NCBI RefSeq assembly: GCF_000733845.1
Contig: NZ_JPOI01000001.1
Location: 2,357,001 to 2,421,000 of the forward strand
Source of the DNA: Geobacillus vulcani PSS1
GTDB lineage: Bacteria; Bacillota; Bacilli; Bacillales; Anoxybacillaceae
Length of the DNA: 64,000 bases
Direction of reading: 5' to 3'
The notes beneath the pieces were generated by a model. It ran no database searches and was not told the DNA's origin. It worked only from the letters and a program-made list of their open reading frames with translations. Both the position numbers and the translations under genes were made by a program. This document shows positions 17,442-25,771 of the stretch, in pieces (position 1 is the stretch's first letter; every line of letters begins with the position of its first letter).

Positions 17442-17530
17442 GTAGCCGAAGAAATCCATAGAGGAAAACGTAAAGCAGGCGGTGGCAAAATTGGTGAGGG
17501 TGTTCGTAGCCGAAGAAATCCATAGAGGAA
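17439..17530 (+). repeat. 28-bp direct repeat, 64-bp period, before the GT2 gene
   Basis: The same 28 bases beginning TTCGTAGCCGAAG occur at 17439-17466 and 17503-17530. The second copy ends just before the ribosome site, so the leader appears locally duplicated. Confidence 0.8.
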
Positions 17531-17546
17531 GCAAGGAGGGAAATCG

Positions 17547-18509
17547 ATGGCGACCTATTCTGTCATTATTCCTGTCTATAATGAAGCGCTCGTGATCCGT
17601 GAGACGTACCGACGGCTGAAAATAGTGATGGAGCAAACGGGTGAGCCGTATGAATTGTTGTTTGTTAATGACGGCAGCACCGATGGGACGCTCGATATCT
17701 TGAGGGAACTGGCCGTGAAAGATGAAACGGTGAAGTACATTGACTTCTCCCGCAATTTCGGTCATCAAATCGCGATTACAGCAGGAATGGATTACGCCTC
17801 TGGCCAAGCTGTCATCATCATTGACGCCGACTTGCAAGATCCTCCTGAACTGATTTTGGACATGATCGCGCGATGGAAAGAAGGGTATGATGTTGTCTAT
17901 GCCCGGCGCGTCAAGCGGAAGGGGGAGACGTTGTTCAAGCGATGGACAGCGTATGTGTTCTACCGCTTGCTGCGGGCGGCGACCGAGATCGACATTCCCG
18001 CTGATACCGGCGATTTCCGTCTCATTGACCGGAAAGTGTGTAATCAGTTACGCTATATGCGGGAGCGAAATCGTTTTGTCCGGGGGCTTGTCAGCTGGGT
18101 CGGTTTTCGGCACATAGCGGTGGAATACGAGCGAGAGCCGCGGCTGGCTGGGGAGACAAAGTATCCACTTAAAAAGATGATTCGTTTTTCGTTAGACGGC
18201 ATTACGTCTTTTTCGCATAAGCCGCTCAAATTGGCGAGCTGGCTTGGGTTTGCTTTGTCGGCGGCAAGTGTGGTCGGCATGATGGCGGTATTGTACTTGA
18301 AGTGGTTCACCCATTCGACCGTGGCCGGATGGGCATCGCTGTTGATGGTCATGCTGTTTTGCAACGGAGTGACGATGACAATGCTTGGGATTACCGGTGA
18401 ATACATCGGCCGCATTTACGATGAAGTGAAAGAGCGGCCTCTATATATTGTCAATGAAACATGGGGAGTCGGAACGAGACATGAACGAAAGCCTTCCTAC
18501 ATTCCGTAA
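17547..18509 (+). CDS. GT2 polyprenyl-phosphate glycosyltransferase (GtrB/YkcC/CsbB type)
   Basis: This 320-residue protein transfers a sugar from a nucleotide donor to undecaprenyl phosphate at the inner membrane face. The GT2 fold is clear: SVIIPVYNE at residues 5-13, VNDGSTDGT near 40-48, the DADLQDPPE metal/sugar motif near 92-100, and DTGDFRLIDR near 152-161. Two C-terminal membrane segments (about 230-253 and 265-290) anchor it. GCAAGGAGGG precedes the ATG. It supplies the lipid-linked sugar for the GT-C enzyme upstream, and GtrA downstream would flip it. The next gene overlaps its end by 29 bp. Confidence 0.9.
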   Translation: MATYSVIIPVYNEALVIRETYRRLKIVMEQTGEPYELLFVNDGSTDGTLDILRELAVKDETVKYIDFSRNFGHQIAITAGMDYASGQAVIIIDADLQDPPELILDMIARWKEGYDVVYARRVKRKGETLFKRWTAYVFYRLLRAATEIDIPADTGDFRLIDRKVCNQLRYMRERNRFVRGLVSWVGFRHIAVEYEREPRLAGETKYPLKKMIRFSLDGITSFSHKPLKLASWLGFALSAASVVGMMAVLYLKWFTHSTVAGWASLLMVMLFCNGVTMTMLGITGEYIGRIYDEVKERPLYIVNETWGVGTRHERKPSYIP

Positions 18510-18891
18510 AGAAAAACAAGCCATATGGCGGTTTGCCGTCGTCGGGGTGGGCAATACGGCGGTCGACTTCGCTGTCTTTTTTCTGCTCACCGCCGCAGGC
18601 GTTCCTGCGGCCGCGGCGCAAGTCGCTTCTTACGGCGCCGGGGTGGCAAACAGCTACGTTTGGAACCGGCGCTGGACGTTTCAAATGAAGCAAAAGGCGA
18701 ATATCGGGGAATTGCTTCGGTTTCTTGCGGTCAACGGGCTGTCGCTTGGGGTGTCGCTTGTCGTCTTGTTGGCGGCCGAACGGCTCGGCCCGCTTTGGCT
18801 CGCGAAAGGTGCGGCCACGGTCATGGGCATGGCGGTGAACTTCGTTGGCAGCCGCTGTTGGGTGTTTGCGGCACCGCGAAGCGAACGTTGA
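18481..18891 (+). CDS. GtrA-family polyprenyl-phosphate-sugar flippase
   Basis: This 136-residue protein has four membrane segments and the GtrA signature FAVVGVGNTAVDFAVFF near residues 17-33, the VWNRRWTF motif near 60-67 and a C-terminal FVGSRCWVF. It is thought to move undecaprenyl-phosphate sugars across the membrane. I chose the ATG at 18481 (GGGGAGTCGG upstream), which overlaps the GT2 gene by 29 bp; an ATG at 18454 is less likely. It completes the three-component glycosylation module. Bases 18892-19342 after it hold no gene, only dispersed repeats. Confidence 0.85.
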   Translation: MNESLPTFRKEKQAIWRFAVVGVGNTAVDFAVFFLLTAAGVPAAAAQVASYGAGVANSYVWNRRWTFQMKQKANIGELLRFLAVNGLSLGVSLVVLLAAERLGPLWLAKGAATVMGMAVNFVGSRCWVFAAPRSER

Positions 18892-18909
18892 CAGAAACAA
18901 ATCTATAGG

Positions 18910-19165
18910 CCACGTCTTGCCCTCTACCTGGGGATGAAAACCACGGATCGCCGGCCAGGAATTTTCACAGAAAGGGCTCATGGGCAACGGTTTGCCCTCC
19001 ACCCAGGGATGAACATTACCGCTTCCGGCATGGGATTTTCACGGAAAGGTCCATGAGCCGCGGTCCGCTCTCCACTCAGGGTGGAAATCATGGCTCGTCG
19101 GTGCGGCATTTTCACAGAAACGTACACCGCACTCACCAAGTGGGGGGATTTTCACAGAAAGCTGG
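18910..19165 (+). repeat. Cluster of about three ~73-bp dispersed repeat units
   Basis: Units run TTGCCCTCCACCCAGGGATGAA, about 20 variable bases, then GGGATTTTCACAGAAAGG.CCATGGGCAACGG in degenerate form; the last part is truncated. The same family occurs at 58335-58460 (same orientation) and 61772-62112 (opposite). Each unit contains an outer inverted repeat (ATTTTCA/TGAAAAT) and an inner GGGCAA/TTGCCC. No coding potential is seen. Confidence 0.75.
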
Positions 19166-19342
19166 GGTGGCGAACAACGAAACCGACTCGGAAGCCATGA
19201 GCGGCTCGGGTCGGTTTCTGTTTGGCAAGAGTCAAGAAGAAAAATCTAAAATTTCCTTCCCTGCGATTTGGAGCAGTGTTCAAAAGGTGTTTCCAAATCA
19301 GGAAACGAAAGGATGAAGATTCATGCCCATTCGCCGAATCTG

Positions 19343-20374
19343 TTAGGACAATTGCCGCTTGATTCGTTCGAGTGCGGTTTGCACCAGATCGGCGGTGATT
19401 TCCCGGTGGATGACGAAGCGAATGACGCCGTCATCAAACGGGCTGGCCAAGATGCCGGCCGCTTTCAAAAGGGCGATAAACGCTTCGTTGGAAAGCCCAG
19501 TGTCGTGAATATGGCAAAGGACGATGTTCGTTTCGACTCCATCGACATCGACGGACAGGCCGGGAATGGCCGCCAGCCCGTTCGCGAGCAGACGGGCGTT
19601 TGCGTGGTCTTCGGCGAGGCGGTCGACCATTGTTTCAAGGGCGATGATGCCCGACGCAGCCAAGACGCCGGCTTGGCGCAGACCGCCGCCGAGTCGCTGC
19701 CGCCATTTGCGCGCCTCTTTAATGAAGGCGCGGCTGCCGGCCAGCACCGATCCGACCGGTGCGGACAGTCCTTTTGAGAGGCAGATTTGCACCGTATCGG
19801 CATACTGGGTGAATTCCGTCACCGGCACTCCGGCGGCGATAGCGGCGTTAAACAGCCGCGCTCCGTCAAGGTGGACGGGAACGCCGCGTTCGTTGGCGAC
19901 ATGGTAGATCGCTTTCATCGTTTCCACGGAAATGACTTTTCCACCGGCTTTGTTGTGGGTATTTTCCAAGCAAACGAGCCCGGACCGCGGATGGTGGATG
20001 TCGTCGCTGCGAATCGCTTTGTTGACGTCATCCGGGTCCATCGCACCGTTTGTCCCGCGGATCGGCCGCGTTTGGACGCCGGCGAGCGCCGCCGCCGCTC
20101 CCGCCTCATACAAGAAAATGTGCGATTCGGCTTCCAATATCACCTCATCCCCCGGGCGGCAATGCGTCAAGATGGCGACTTGGTTTCCTTGCGTGCCGCT
20201 TGTGACGAACAAGGCGTCTTCTTTTCCAAGCATTTTGGCCGCCAACGCTTCTAAACGGTTGACGGTCGGATCTTCGCCGTATACGTCGTCGCCGACTTCG
20301 GCTTCCGACATTGCTCGGCGCATCTCTGCCGTCGGTTTGGTCACGGTATCGCTGCGAAAATCAATGAACGTCAT
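19343..20374 (-). CDS. ltaE: Low-specificity L-threonine aldolase
   Basis: This 343-residue PLP enzyme splits L-threonine or allo-threonine into glycine and acetaldehyde. Fold-type I features are visible: RSDTVTKPT near residues 6-14, VTSGTQGN near 57-64, [11 protein letters not shown] near 168-178, and the PLP-binding lysine in [13 protein letters not shown] near 199. I chose the ATG at 20374, preceded by GAAGGGAG; the frame opens 13 codons earlier without support. It lies about 85 bp after proA on the same strand and may be read from the proline T-box transcript or on its own. Confidence 0.9.
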   Translation of the reverse strand: MTFIDFRSDTVTKPTAEMRRAMSEAEVGDDVYGEDPTVNRLEALAAKMLGKEDALFVTSGTQGNQVAILTHCRPGDEVILEAESHIFLYEAGAAAALAGVQTRPIRGTNGAMDPDDVNKAIRSDDIHHPRSGLVCLENTHNKAGGKVISVETMKAIYHVANERGVPVHLDGARLFNAAIAAGVPVTEFTQYADTVQICLSKGLSAPVGSVLAGSRAFIKEARKWRQRLGGGLRQAGVLAASGIIALETMVDRLAEDHANARLLANGLAAIPGLSVDVDGVETNIVLCHIHDTGLSNEAFIALLKAAGILASPFDDGVIRFVIHREITADLVQTALERIKRQLS

Positions 20375-20458
20375 CGTGGCACTCCCTTCTTTCCTGATCG
20401 TTGTATGCATCAAAAGGAGGGGAGCGCAGGGGCGGGGGGTCCCGCTTCCCGCCCTTGG

Positions 20459-21703
20459 TTACACAGTTCGAATTTGCCCGGTCCCGTACACGAGCGATTT
20501 CGTTGTCGTGATGGCCACAAGCCCCATCGGCCCGCGGGCGTGCAGCTTTTGCGTGCTGATGCCGATTTCTGCCCCGTAGCCGAACTGTTCGCCATCCGTG
20601 AAGCGGGTGGACGCGTTATGGTACAACACCGCCGCGTCGACGGCTTGGAAAAAGCGACGGACGTGCGCCTCGTTTTCGGTGATGATCGCTTCCGAATGTT
20701 TCGTCCCGTAGCGGCGGATATGCTCGATCGCTTCATCGACATCGTCGACGAGCTTCACGGCTAAAATTGGGGCCAAATATTCCGTATGCCAGTCTTCTTC
20801 CGTCGCTTCGTTGACAAACGGATGCATAGCGACAAGGTGACGGTCGCCGCGCAGCTCAACGCCGCGAGCATGAAGCGCCTCAAGCAGCTCGCCAGCGTAC
20901 GGCCACCGTTCGTGAATGAGCACCGTTTCGACGGCGTTGCAGACGGACGGACGCTGCAGTTTGGCGTTTACGACGATATCGATTGCCATCAGCCGCTCGG
21001 CCGATTCGTCGATGAAAATATGGCAGTTGCCGACGCCGGTCTCAAGCACCGGTACGGTGGCGTTTTCGACGACCGAGCGGATCAGCCCCGCTCCGCCGCG
21101 CGGAATGAGGACATCAAGATAGTCGTTGAGGCGGAACATGCGCTGGGCCGTTTCCCGGCTCGTGTCTTCGAGCAGCTCAATGGCGGTTTCCGGGATGGTC
21201 GTTGTGCGAAGCGCCTCTTTCATGACCGCCACAAGCGCTTTGTTGGAATGAAGCGCCGATGAGCTGCCGCGGAGCAAGACGGCGTTGCCCGTTTTCAGGC
21301 AAAGGCTGGCGGCATCGACCGTCACATTCGGGCGCGCCTCATACACCATGCCGATCACCCCAAGCGGCACGCGCACGGTTTGAATGCGCAGCCCGTTTGG
21401 CCGCGTCCATTCGGCAACGATTTCCCCGACCGGGTCAGGTAATGAAGCGACTTGGCGGACGCCGCCGATGATTTGATCGATCCGTTCATTCGTGAGCTGC
21501 AGCCGGTCAAGCAAAGCCGGCGACAGCCCTTGCGCGCGGCCGGCGGCCATATCGTTTTCGTTTGCCGCCAAAATGACGGCGCGTTCGCGGTCGATGGCTT
21601 GGGCGATCTGTTCCAATGCCGCATTTTTTTCTTCGGTAGACAGCATGGCCAACGTTTGTGACGCTGTTTTCAACCGTTCGGCTTTTTCCAGCAGTTCGTT
21701 CAT
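20459..21703 (-). CDS. proA: Gamma-glutamyl phosphate reductase
   Basis: This 414-residue enzyme reduces gamma-glutamyl phosphate to glutamate semialdehyde in proline synthesis, using NADPH. The aldehyde-dehydrogenase-like fold shows [14 protein letters not shown] near residues 108-121, [12 protein letters not shown] near 129-140 and the catalytic cysteine in [12 protein letters not shown] near 255. The ATG at 21703 has AAGGAG upstream and overlaps the proB stop by 4 bp (ATGA), so kinase and reductase are made together, which suits transfer of the unstable phosphate intermediate. Confidence 0.95.
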   Translation of the reverse strand: MNELLEKAERLKTASQTLAMLSTEEKNAALEQIAQAIDRERAVILAANENDMAAGRAQGLSPALLDRLQLTNERIDQIIGGVRQVASLPDPVGEIVAEWTRPNGLRIQTVRVPLGVIGMVYEARPNVTVDAASLCLKTGNAVLLRGSSSALHSNKALVAVMKEALRTTTIPETAIELLEDTSRETAQRMFRLNDYLDVLIPRGGAGLIRSVVENATVPVLETGVGNCHIFIDESAERLMAIDIVVNAKLQRPSVCNAVETVLIHERWPYAGELLEALHARGVELRGDRHLVAMHPFVNEATEEDWHTEYLAPILAVKLVDDVDEAIEHIRRYGTKHSEAIITENEAHVRRFFQAVDAAVLYHNASTRFTDGEQFGYGAEIGISTQKLHARGPMGLVAITTTKSLVYGTGQIRTV

Positions 21704-22824
21704 CTTTGGACACGCTCCTTTCGCAAAGTGACCCAATTGTCGCGGTGGATGACTTCCGGGCGGTGAAGGTAAGAGTATTGCCGGGCCTCTTCGCTCGGCC
21801 GCCCTTTCACTTTTTTCAAATCGGCGGCGGCGTAATACACTTGGCCGCGGCCGATGGTGACGCCTTTTTCATTGACGACGTCGACGACATCCATTGCATG
21901 GAAGTCGCCGGAAACGGCCGTGACGCCGGCGGGAAGCAAGCTTTTCCCGCGCACAAGCAGCGCTTCCTCGGCGCCGCTGTCAACGGTGATCACGCCGGAA
22001 ACGGGGGCGTGATAGGCGATCCATTGCTTGCGCATCTGCATTTGTTTCGGAAACGGAGCGCCGATGTACGTGCCGTCCCCTTTTCCAGCCAAAATATCGG
22101 CGAGCTTTTCTTTGCCGCTTCCCGTGCCGATGAAGACGCTGACACCGAACGAGAGCGCTTTTCGGGCGGCCAACAGCTTTGAGCGCATGCCGCCGGTGCC
22201 GACCGCTGAGCCGCTGCCACCGGCTGAGGCGAGCATCTCGCTTGTAATCTCCGGCAAAAAGGCGTACTTTTTCGCCTGTGGGTTCGTTTTCGGATTGGCG
22301 TCGTACAGCCCGTTGATGTCGGTGAGCAAAACGAGCGCATCGGCGTGCAAAAAGCCGGCGACCAAGGCGGAAAGCATGTCATTGTCGCCAAACGTCAGCT
22401 CCTCAGCGGAAACCGGATCGTTTTCGTTAATGATCGGGACGGCGCCGTGCTCAAGCAATGTCGTGATCGTCGCAAACAAGTTGCGGAACCGCTCGCGGCT
22501 GTAAAAATCGCTGCGCGTCAACAACAATTGGGCGGCGGTGAAGCCGAATCGGGCGAACGCCGAACTGTACGCCTGCATGAGCAGGCTTTGTCCGACGGCG
22601 GCGGCCGCCTGTTTGCCGGCGAGCGTCGTCGGCCGCGCCGGGTAGCCTAACGGTCCGAACCCGGCAGCGACCGCCCCCGAAGTGATGAGAATGACGTCAT
22701 GGCCAAGCTGTTTCAGGTGCGCAATGGCTTCGACGTGATCATGAAGTTTGTCAAGGCATAGGCCGCCTTTTGGATCGGTGAGCGAGCTGCTCCCGATTTT
22801 GACGACGACGCGCTGCCGTTTCAT
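21700..22824 (-). CDS. proB: Glutamate 5-kinase with C-terminal PUA domain
   Basis: This 374-residue enzyme starts proline synthesis by phosphorylating glutamate. The amino acid kinase domain (about residues 1-255) shows [20 protein letters not shown], the NENDPV segment near 140 and [13 protein letters not shown] near 150-162. A PUA domain (about 275-355) follows, and the protein is usually feedback-inhibited by proline. The ATG at 22824 has AAAGGAGGG upstream; the open frame continues 48 codons back into the leader but that part is the T-box. Expression is controlled by the T-box leader just upstream. Confidence 0.95.
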   Translation of the reverse strand: MKRQRVVVKIGSSSLTDPKGGLCLDKLHDHVEAIAHLKQLGHDVILITSGAVAAGFGPLGYPARPTTLAGKQAAAAVGQSLLMQAYSSAFARFGFTAAQLLLTRSDFYSRERFRNLFATITTLLEHGAVPIINENDPVSAEELTFGDNDMLSALVAGFLHADALVLLTDINGLYDANPKTNPQAKKYAFLPEITSEMLASAGGSGSAVGTGGMRSKLLAARKALSFGVSVFIGTGSGKEKLADILAGKGDGTYIGAPFPKQMQMRKQWIAYHAPVSGVITVDSGAEEALLVRGKSLLPAGVTAVSGDFHAMDVVDVVNEKGVTIGRGQVYYAAADLKKVKGRPSEEARQYSYLHRPEVIHRDNWVTLRKERVQR

Positions 22825-22868
22825 GGCGTTCCCTCCTTTGCGTGTTTTGCCGCTGTCTATGCCATTGT

Positions 22869-22899
22869 TGTTTGCCGCCCGTTGGAAAGGCGGCAAACA
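22869..22899 (-). promoter_or_regulatory. Second stem-loop between the T-box terminator and proB
   Basis: GTTTGCCGCC and GGCGGCAAAC are perfect 10 bp arms around nine bases. It follows the T-box terminator in the direction of transcription and may stabilise the readthrough mRNA or add a second control point. Confidence 0.5.
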
Positions 22900-23130
22900 A
22901 AAAAACGCTTCTCCTCCTTTGGCAAAAGGACGGAAAAGCGTTCCGCGGTACCACCTTTTTTGGCGCACAAAGCGCCCACCTCTGGCCTATAACGCAGGCA
23001 TGCGGCTTATGTTTGCATAAGCGGCCGTCTAGGGCAGGTTCAACCGGCTTCCCGCGAGGAACCTTCCAGCCTATGGGTTCCACTCTCTGGCGCGTTCCCT
23101 CGGTTTACTAGTCCCGTGCCGTTCCCGTTG
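22900..23130 (-). promoter_or_regulatory. Proline-type T-box leader of proBA
   Basis: Read on the minus strand, the leader has the stem I element AGAGAG with a GCTGGAAGG distal region (23060-23090), a specifier loop GAACCT in which CCU (complement of 23036-23038) codes proline, and the T-box core GGTGGTACCGCGG (complement of 22943-22955). The terminator follows: CGCTTTTCC...GGAGAAGCG with TTTTTTT (22903-22941). Uncharged tRNA-Pro would stabilise the antiterminator and switch proBA on. The start of the transcript is not pinned down. Confidence 0.9.
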
Positions 23131-23240
23131 ATCCATTGTCATCGTCCAGAACGATAGATAGTTTGTAAGAAATTATGCCGCCAAATTCCGCTGTTGTCAA
23201 GAGAGAAGGAAACGGAACGATCAACGCAGCGCAAACCGCT

Positions 23241-23350
23241 CGTTGTCCTCGATCGGGAAACCGGGCGACCAATGTGTTCCGTGCCGCCTTCCCCGCTTGC
23301 GGCCGTTGTCCTCCGCCGGGAAACCTGGTGACCGCCGTTCCGTTGGGTGG
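23241..23350. repeat. 63-bp-period direct repeat in a gene-free stretch
   Basis: CGTTGTCCTC..(T/C)CGGGAAACC.GG.GACC occurs at 23241 and again at 23304. The stretch between the T-box and the ilvD promoter (23131-23550) shows no supported gene. The repeat is distinct from the 73-bp family. Confidence 0.55.
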
Positions 23351-23550
23351 AAGCATGGAGAAAAAGCGCAAACCGCCTTTATTTCCCAGCGAACGCCGGC
23401 GATGGTACGAACAGCATTTTCACCAGCTTTTCCGGTCTGTTTGGCGAGGCGATCGGGATACAGCCGCTTTCGCTGGCGCAAAGGAATGGCGAACGGCCGG
23501 AGCTTGGCTGGGAAGCGGCGCTGCCGCTGACTTGGACTGCGGGCAGCAAA

Positions 23551-23564
23551 TGAAAACGTATTCA
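23551..23564. promoter_or_regulatory. cre-like site upstream of the ilvD promoter
   Basis: TGAAAACGTATTCA matches the CcpA consensus TGWAANCGNTNWCA at 13 of 14 positions. It lies 12 bp upstream of the -35 box, a position used for CcpA activation; in Bacillus subtilis the ilv-leu operon is activated this way. Confidence 0.55.
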
Positions 23565-23576
23565 AAATAAAGATAA

Positions 23577-23606
23577 TTGTCTTTCTATTAGAAAAAGTGG
23601 TACAAT
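23577..23606 (+). promoter_or_regulatory. Sigma-A promoter of ilvD
   Basis: TTGTCT at 23577 and TACAAT at 23601 are separated by 18 bp, about 40 bp before the gene start. Confidence 0.6.
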
Positions 23607-23645
23607 ACTAGCAACCTAGCACTTTGTACGATGGAGGGACAACAG

Positions 23646-25325
23646 ATGAAAAAACGGCGCAGCGACATGATCAAAAAAGGGTTTGACCGCGCTCCGCATC
23701 GGAGTTTGCTGCGGGCGGCCGGCGTGAAAGACGAAGATTTTGACAAACCGTTCATTGCCGTGGTCAACTCGTACATCGACATCATTCCGGGACACGTCCA
23801 TTTGCAAGAGTTTGGAAAAATTGTCAAAGAAGCGATTCGCGAGGCGGGCGGCGTCCCGTTTGAAATGAATACGATCGGCGTTGATGACGGCATTGCGATG
23901 GGCCATATCGGGATGCGCTATTCGCTTCCGAGCCGGGAAATCATCGCGGATTCGATTGAAACGGTCATTTCCGCGCACTGGTTTGACGGTATGGTGTGCA
24001 TTCCCAACTGTGACAAGATTACGCCGGGGATGATGATGGCAGCGATGCGGCTCAACATCCCGACGATTTTCGTCAGCGGCGGGCCGATGAAAGCCGGTGT
24101 CACGAAAGATGGGCGCAAAATCTCGCTTTCGTCCGTGTTTGAAGGCGTCGGCGCGTATTTGGGCGGAACGCTCGATGAAAAAGGGTTGGAAGAGCTCGAA
24201 CGCTACGGCTGTCCGACGTGCGGGTCGTGTTCCGGCATGTTTACCGCCAACTCGATGAACTGTTTGGCTGAAGCGCTTGGGTTGGCTTTGCCGGGCAACG
24301 GCACGATTTTGGCGGTCGACCCGGCGCGCAAAGAGCTCGTCCGCCGCTCAGCGAAGCAGCTCATGTATTTGATTGAGCATGATATTAAGCCGCGCGACAT
24401 CGTGACGGAAAAAGCGATTGACAACGCGTTCGCGCTCGATATGGCGCTCGGCGGCTCGACGAACACGGTGCTGCATACGCTGGCGATCGCCAATGAAGCT
24501 GGCATTGACTACTCGCTCGAGCGGATCAACGAAATCGCCGCCCGCGTGCCGCACTTGGCGAAGCTCGCACCGGCCTCCGATATTCATTACATTGAAGATT
24601 TGCACGAAGCCGGCGGCGTCTCGGCGGTGCTGAATGAATTGGCGAAAAAAGAAGGGACGCTGCATTTGGATACGCTGACCGTCACCGGCAAGACGCTCGG
24701 TGAAAACATCGCCGGCTGTGAAGTGAAAAACTATGACGTCATTCGGCCGATTGACAACCCGTATTCGGAAACGGGGGGCCTCGCCATTTTGTTCGGCAAC
24801 TTGGCTCCGGACGGTGCCGTCATTAAAACGGGCGCGGTTCAAGGCGGCATTACGCGCCATGAAGGCCCGGCGATCGTCTTTGATTCGCAGGAAGAGGCGC
24901 TGGAAGGCATCGCCAGCGGCAAAATCCAACCGGGTCATGTCGTCGTCATCCGCTATGAAGGGCCAAAAGGCGGCCCAGGCATGCCGGAAATGCTGGCGCC
25001 AACATCGCAAATTGTCGGCATGGGGCTTGGCACCAAGGTGGCGCTTGTGACCGACGGCCGCTTCTCCGGCGCCTCGCGCGGCCTGTCGGTCGGGCATGTG
25101 TCTCCGGAAGCGGCGGAAGGCGGCCCAATCGCCTTCATCCAAGACGGCGACATCATTGAAATCGACACAGTGAAACGGACGATCAACGTCAAGCTGTCCG
25201 ACGAAGAGCTCGAACGCCGAAAAGCGAACTGGAAAGGCTTTGAGCCGAAAGTGAAAACCGGGTATCTCGCCCGCTACTCGAAACATGTCACCTCGGCGAG
25301 CACGGGTGGGATTATGAAAATTTAG
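23646..25325 (+). CDS. ilvD: Dihydroxy-acid dehydratase
   Basis: This 559-residue enzyme dehydrates 2,3-dihydroxy acids to 2-oxo acids in valine, isoleucine and pantothenate synthesis. Iron-sulfur ligands lie in [11 protein letters not shown] near residue 119 and [18 protein letters not shown] near 192-209. The C-terminal motif [21 protein letters not shown] begins near residue 468. The ATG at 23646 has GGAGGG upstream and gives the usual family length; an ATG at 23631 would add five residues. It stands alone, not in an ilv-leu operon, between its own promoter and terminator. Confidence 0.95.
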   Translation: MKKRRSDMIKKGFDRAPHRSLLRAAGVKDEDFDKPFIAVVNSYIDIIPGHVHLQEFGKIVKEAIREAGGVPFEMNTIGVDDGIAMGHIGMRYSLPSREIIADSIETVISAHWFDGMVCIPNCDKITPGMMMAAMRLNIPTIFVSGGPMKAGVTKDGRKISLSSVFEGVGAYLGGTLDEKGLEELERYGCPTCGSCSGMFTANSMNCLAEALGLALPGNGTILAVDPARKELVRRSAKQLMYLIEHDIKPRDIVTEKAIDNAFALDMALGGSTNTVLHTLAIANEAGIDYSLERINEIAARVPHLAKLAPASDIHYIEDLHEAGGVSAVLNELAKKEGTLHLDTLTVTGKTLGENIAGCEVKNYDVIRPIDNPYSETGGLAILFGNLAPDGAVIKTGAVQGGITRHEGPAIVFDSQEEALEGIASGKIQPGHVVVIRYEGPKGGPGMPEMLAPTSQIVGMGLGTKVALVTDGRFSGASRGLSVGHVSPEAAEGGPIAFIQDGDIIEIDTVKRTINVKLSDEELERRKANWKGFEPKVKTGYLARYSKHVTSASTGGIMKI

Positions 25326-25366
25326 CAGTTTGTCGCATAGCAGAGGCGGAAGCGCATATGATCACG

Positions 25367-25400
25367 AAGGGGATCCAGCCGTTGACGGATCCCCTTTTTT
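25367..25400 (+). terminator. Rho-independent terminator of ilvD
   Basis: AAGGGGATCC and GGATCCCCTT form a 10 bp stem followed by TTTT and further T-rich sequence. Confidence 0.9.
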
Positions 25401-25605
25401 ATTTTTTCTCGCGCCGATTTAACGATATGAAAAGCGTATTCGACTAGTATGAAGCACGGGAGCACCGCAAACGTTTTTCTGCGCGGACTTCGGCCGCAAA
25501 CGGGAATTCGGAAAAAAGCGGGGCGCCTGTTTCTGCTTGCCTTTGTCTGAAACGAAGAACCGAAAGCGACTGCTCCTTTCTCATTGGATGCAGGCAAAAA
25601 TGATA

Positions 25606-25634
25606 TTGACATTTTATACTATTTAGACTATTTT
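25606..25634 (+). promoter_or_regulatory. Putative sigma-A promoter of paaK
   Basis: TTGACA at 25606 and TATTTT at 25629 are separated by 17 bp in an AT-rich stretch. The 25400-25605 region upstream shows no gene. Confidence 0.5.
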
Positions 25635-25661
25635 AAGATTAGATATGATATTTTATATATG

Positions 25662-25680
25662 TTACGTTAATATAACGTTA
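25662..25680. promoter_or_regulatory. Candidate PaaX operator 1 (paaK)
   Basis: TTACGTTAATATAACGTTA is a palindrome with 8 bp arms around 3 bases and one mismatch. Two other copies with the same 8-3-8 layout lie at the paaA and amino acid dehydrogenase promoters. It sits downstream of the likely -10 box, where a repressor would block transcription. Confidence 0.65.
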
Positions 25681-25696
25681 TATATTTTTGTATTTT

Positions 25697-25710
25697 TGGA
25701 AGCGTTTTAA
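25697..25710. promoter_or_regulatory. cre-like site in the paaK leader
   Basis: TGGAAGCGTTTTAA matches the cre consensus at 12 of 14 positions, 17 bp after the candidate PaaX operator. The same order, operator then cre, is seen before the amino acid dehydrogenase gene. Confidence 0.45.
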
Positions 25711-25771
25711 AAACTATTCAACTCACTTGCTCATGTGGCTGAATAGTTACAAAAAAGAGGGGGCGGAAACG

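Noticed and set aside
22825..22968. Upstream extension of proB
   Set aside because: The sequence is the T-box terminator and leader; proB homology starts at 22824.
23347..23553. Short open frames between the T-box and ilvD
   Set aside because: They run through a direct repeat, overlap each other in several frames and lack ribosome sites.
24348..25286. Long minus-strand open frame inside ilvD
   Set aside because: It is the antisense shadow of a GC-rich, strongly conserved gene, with no ribosome site or domain.
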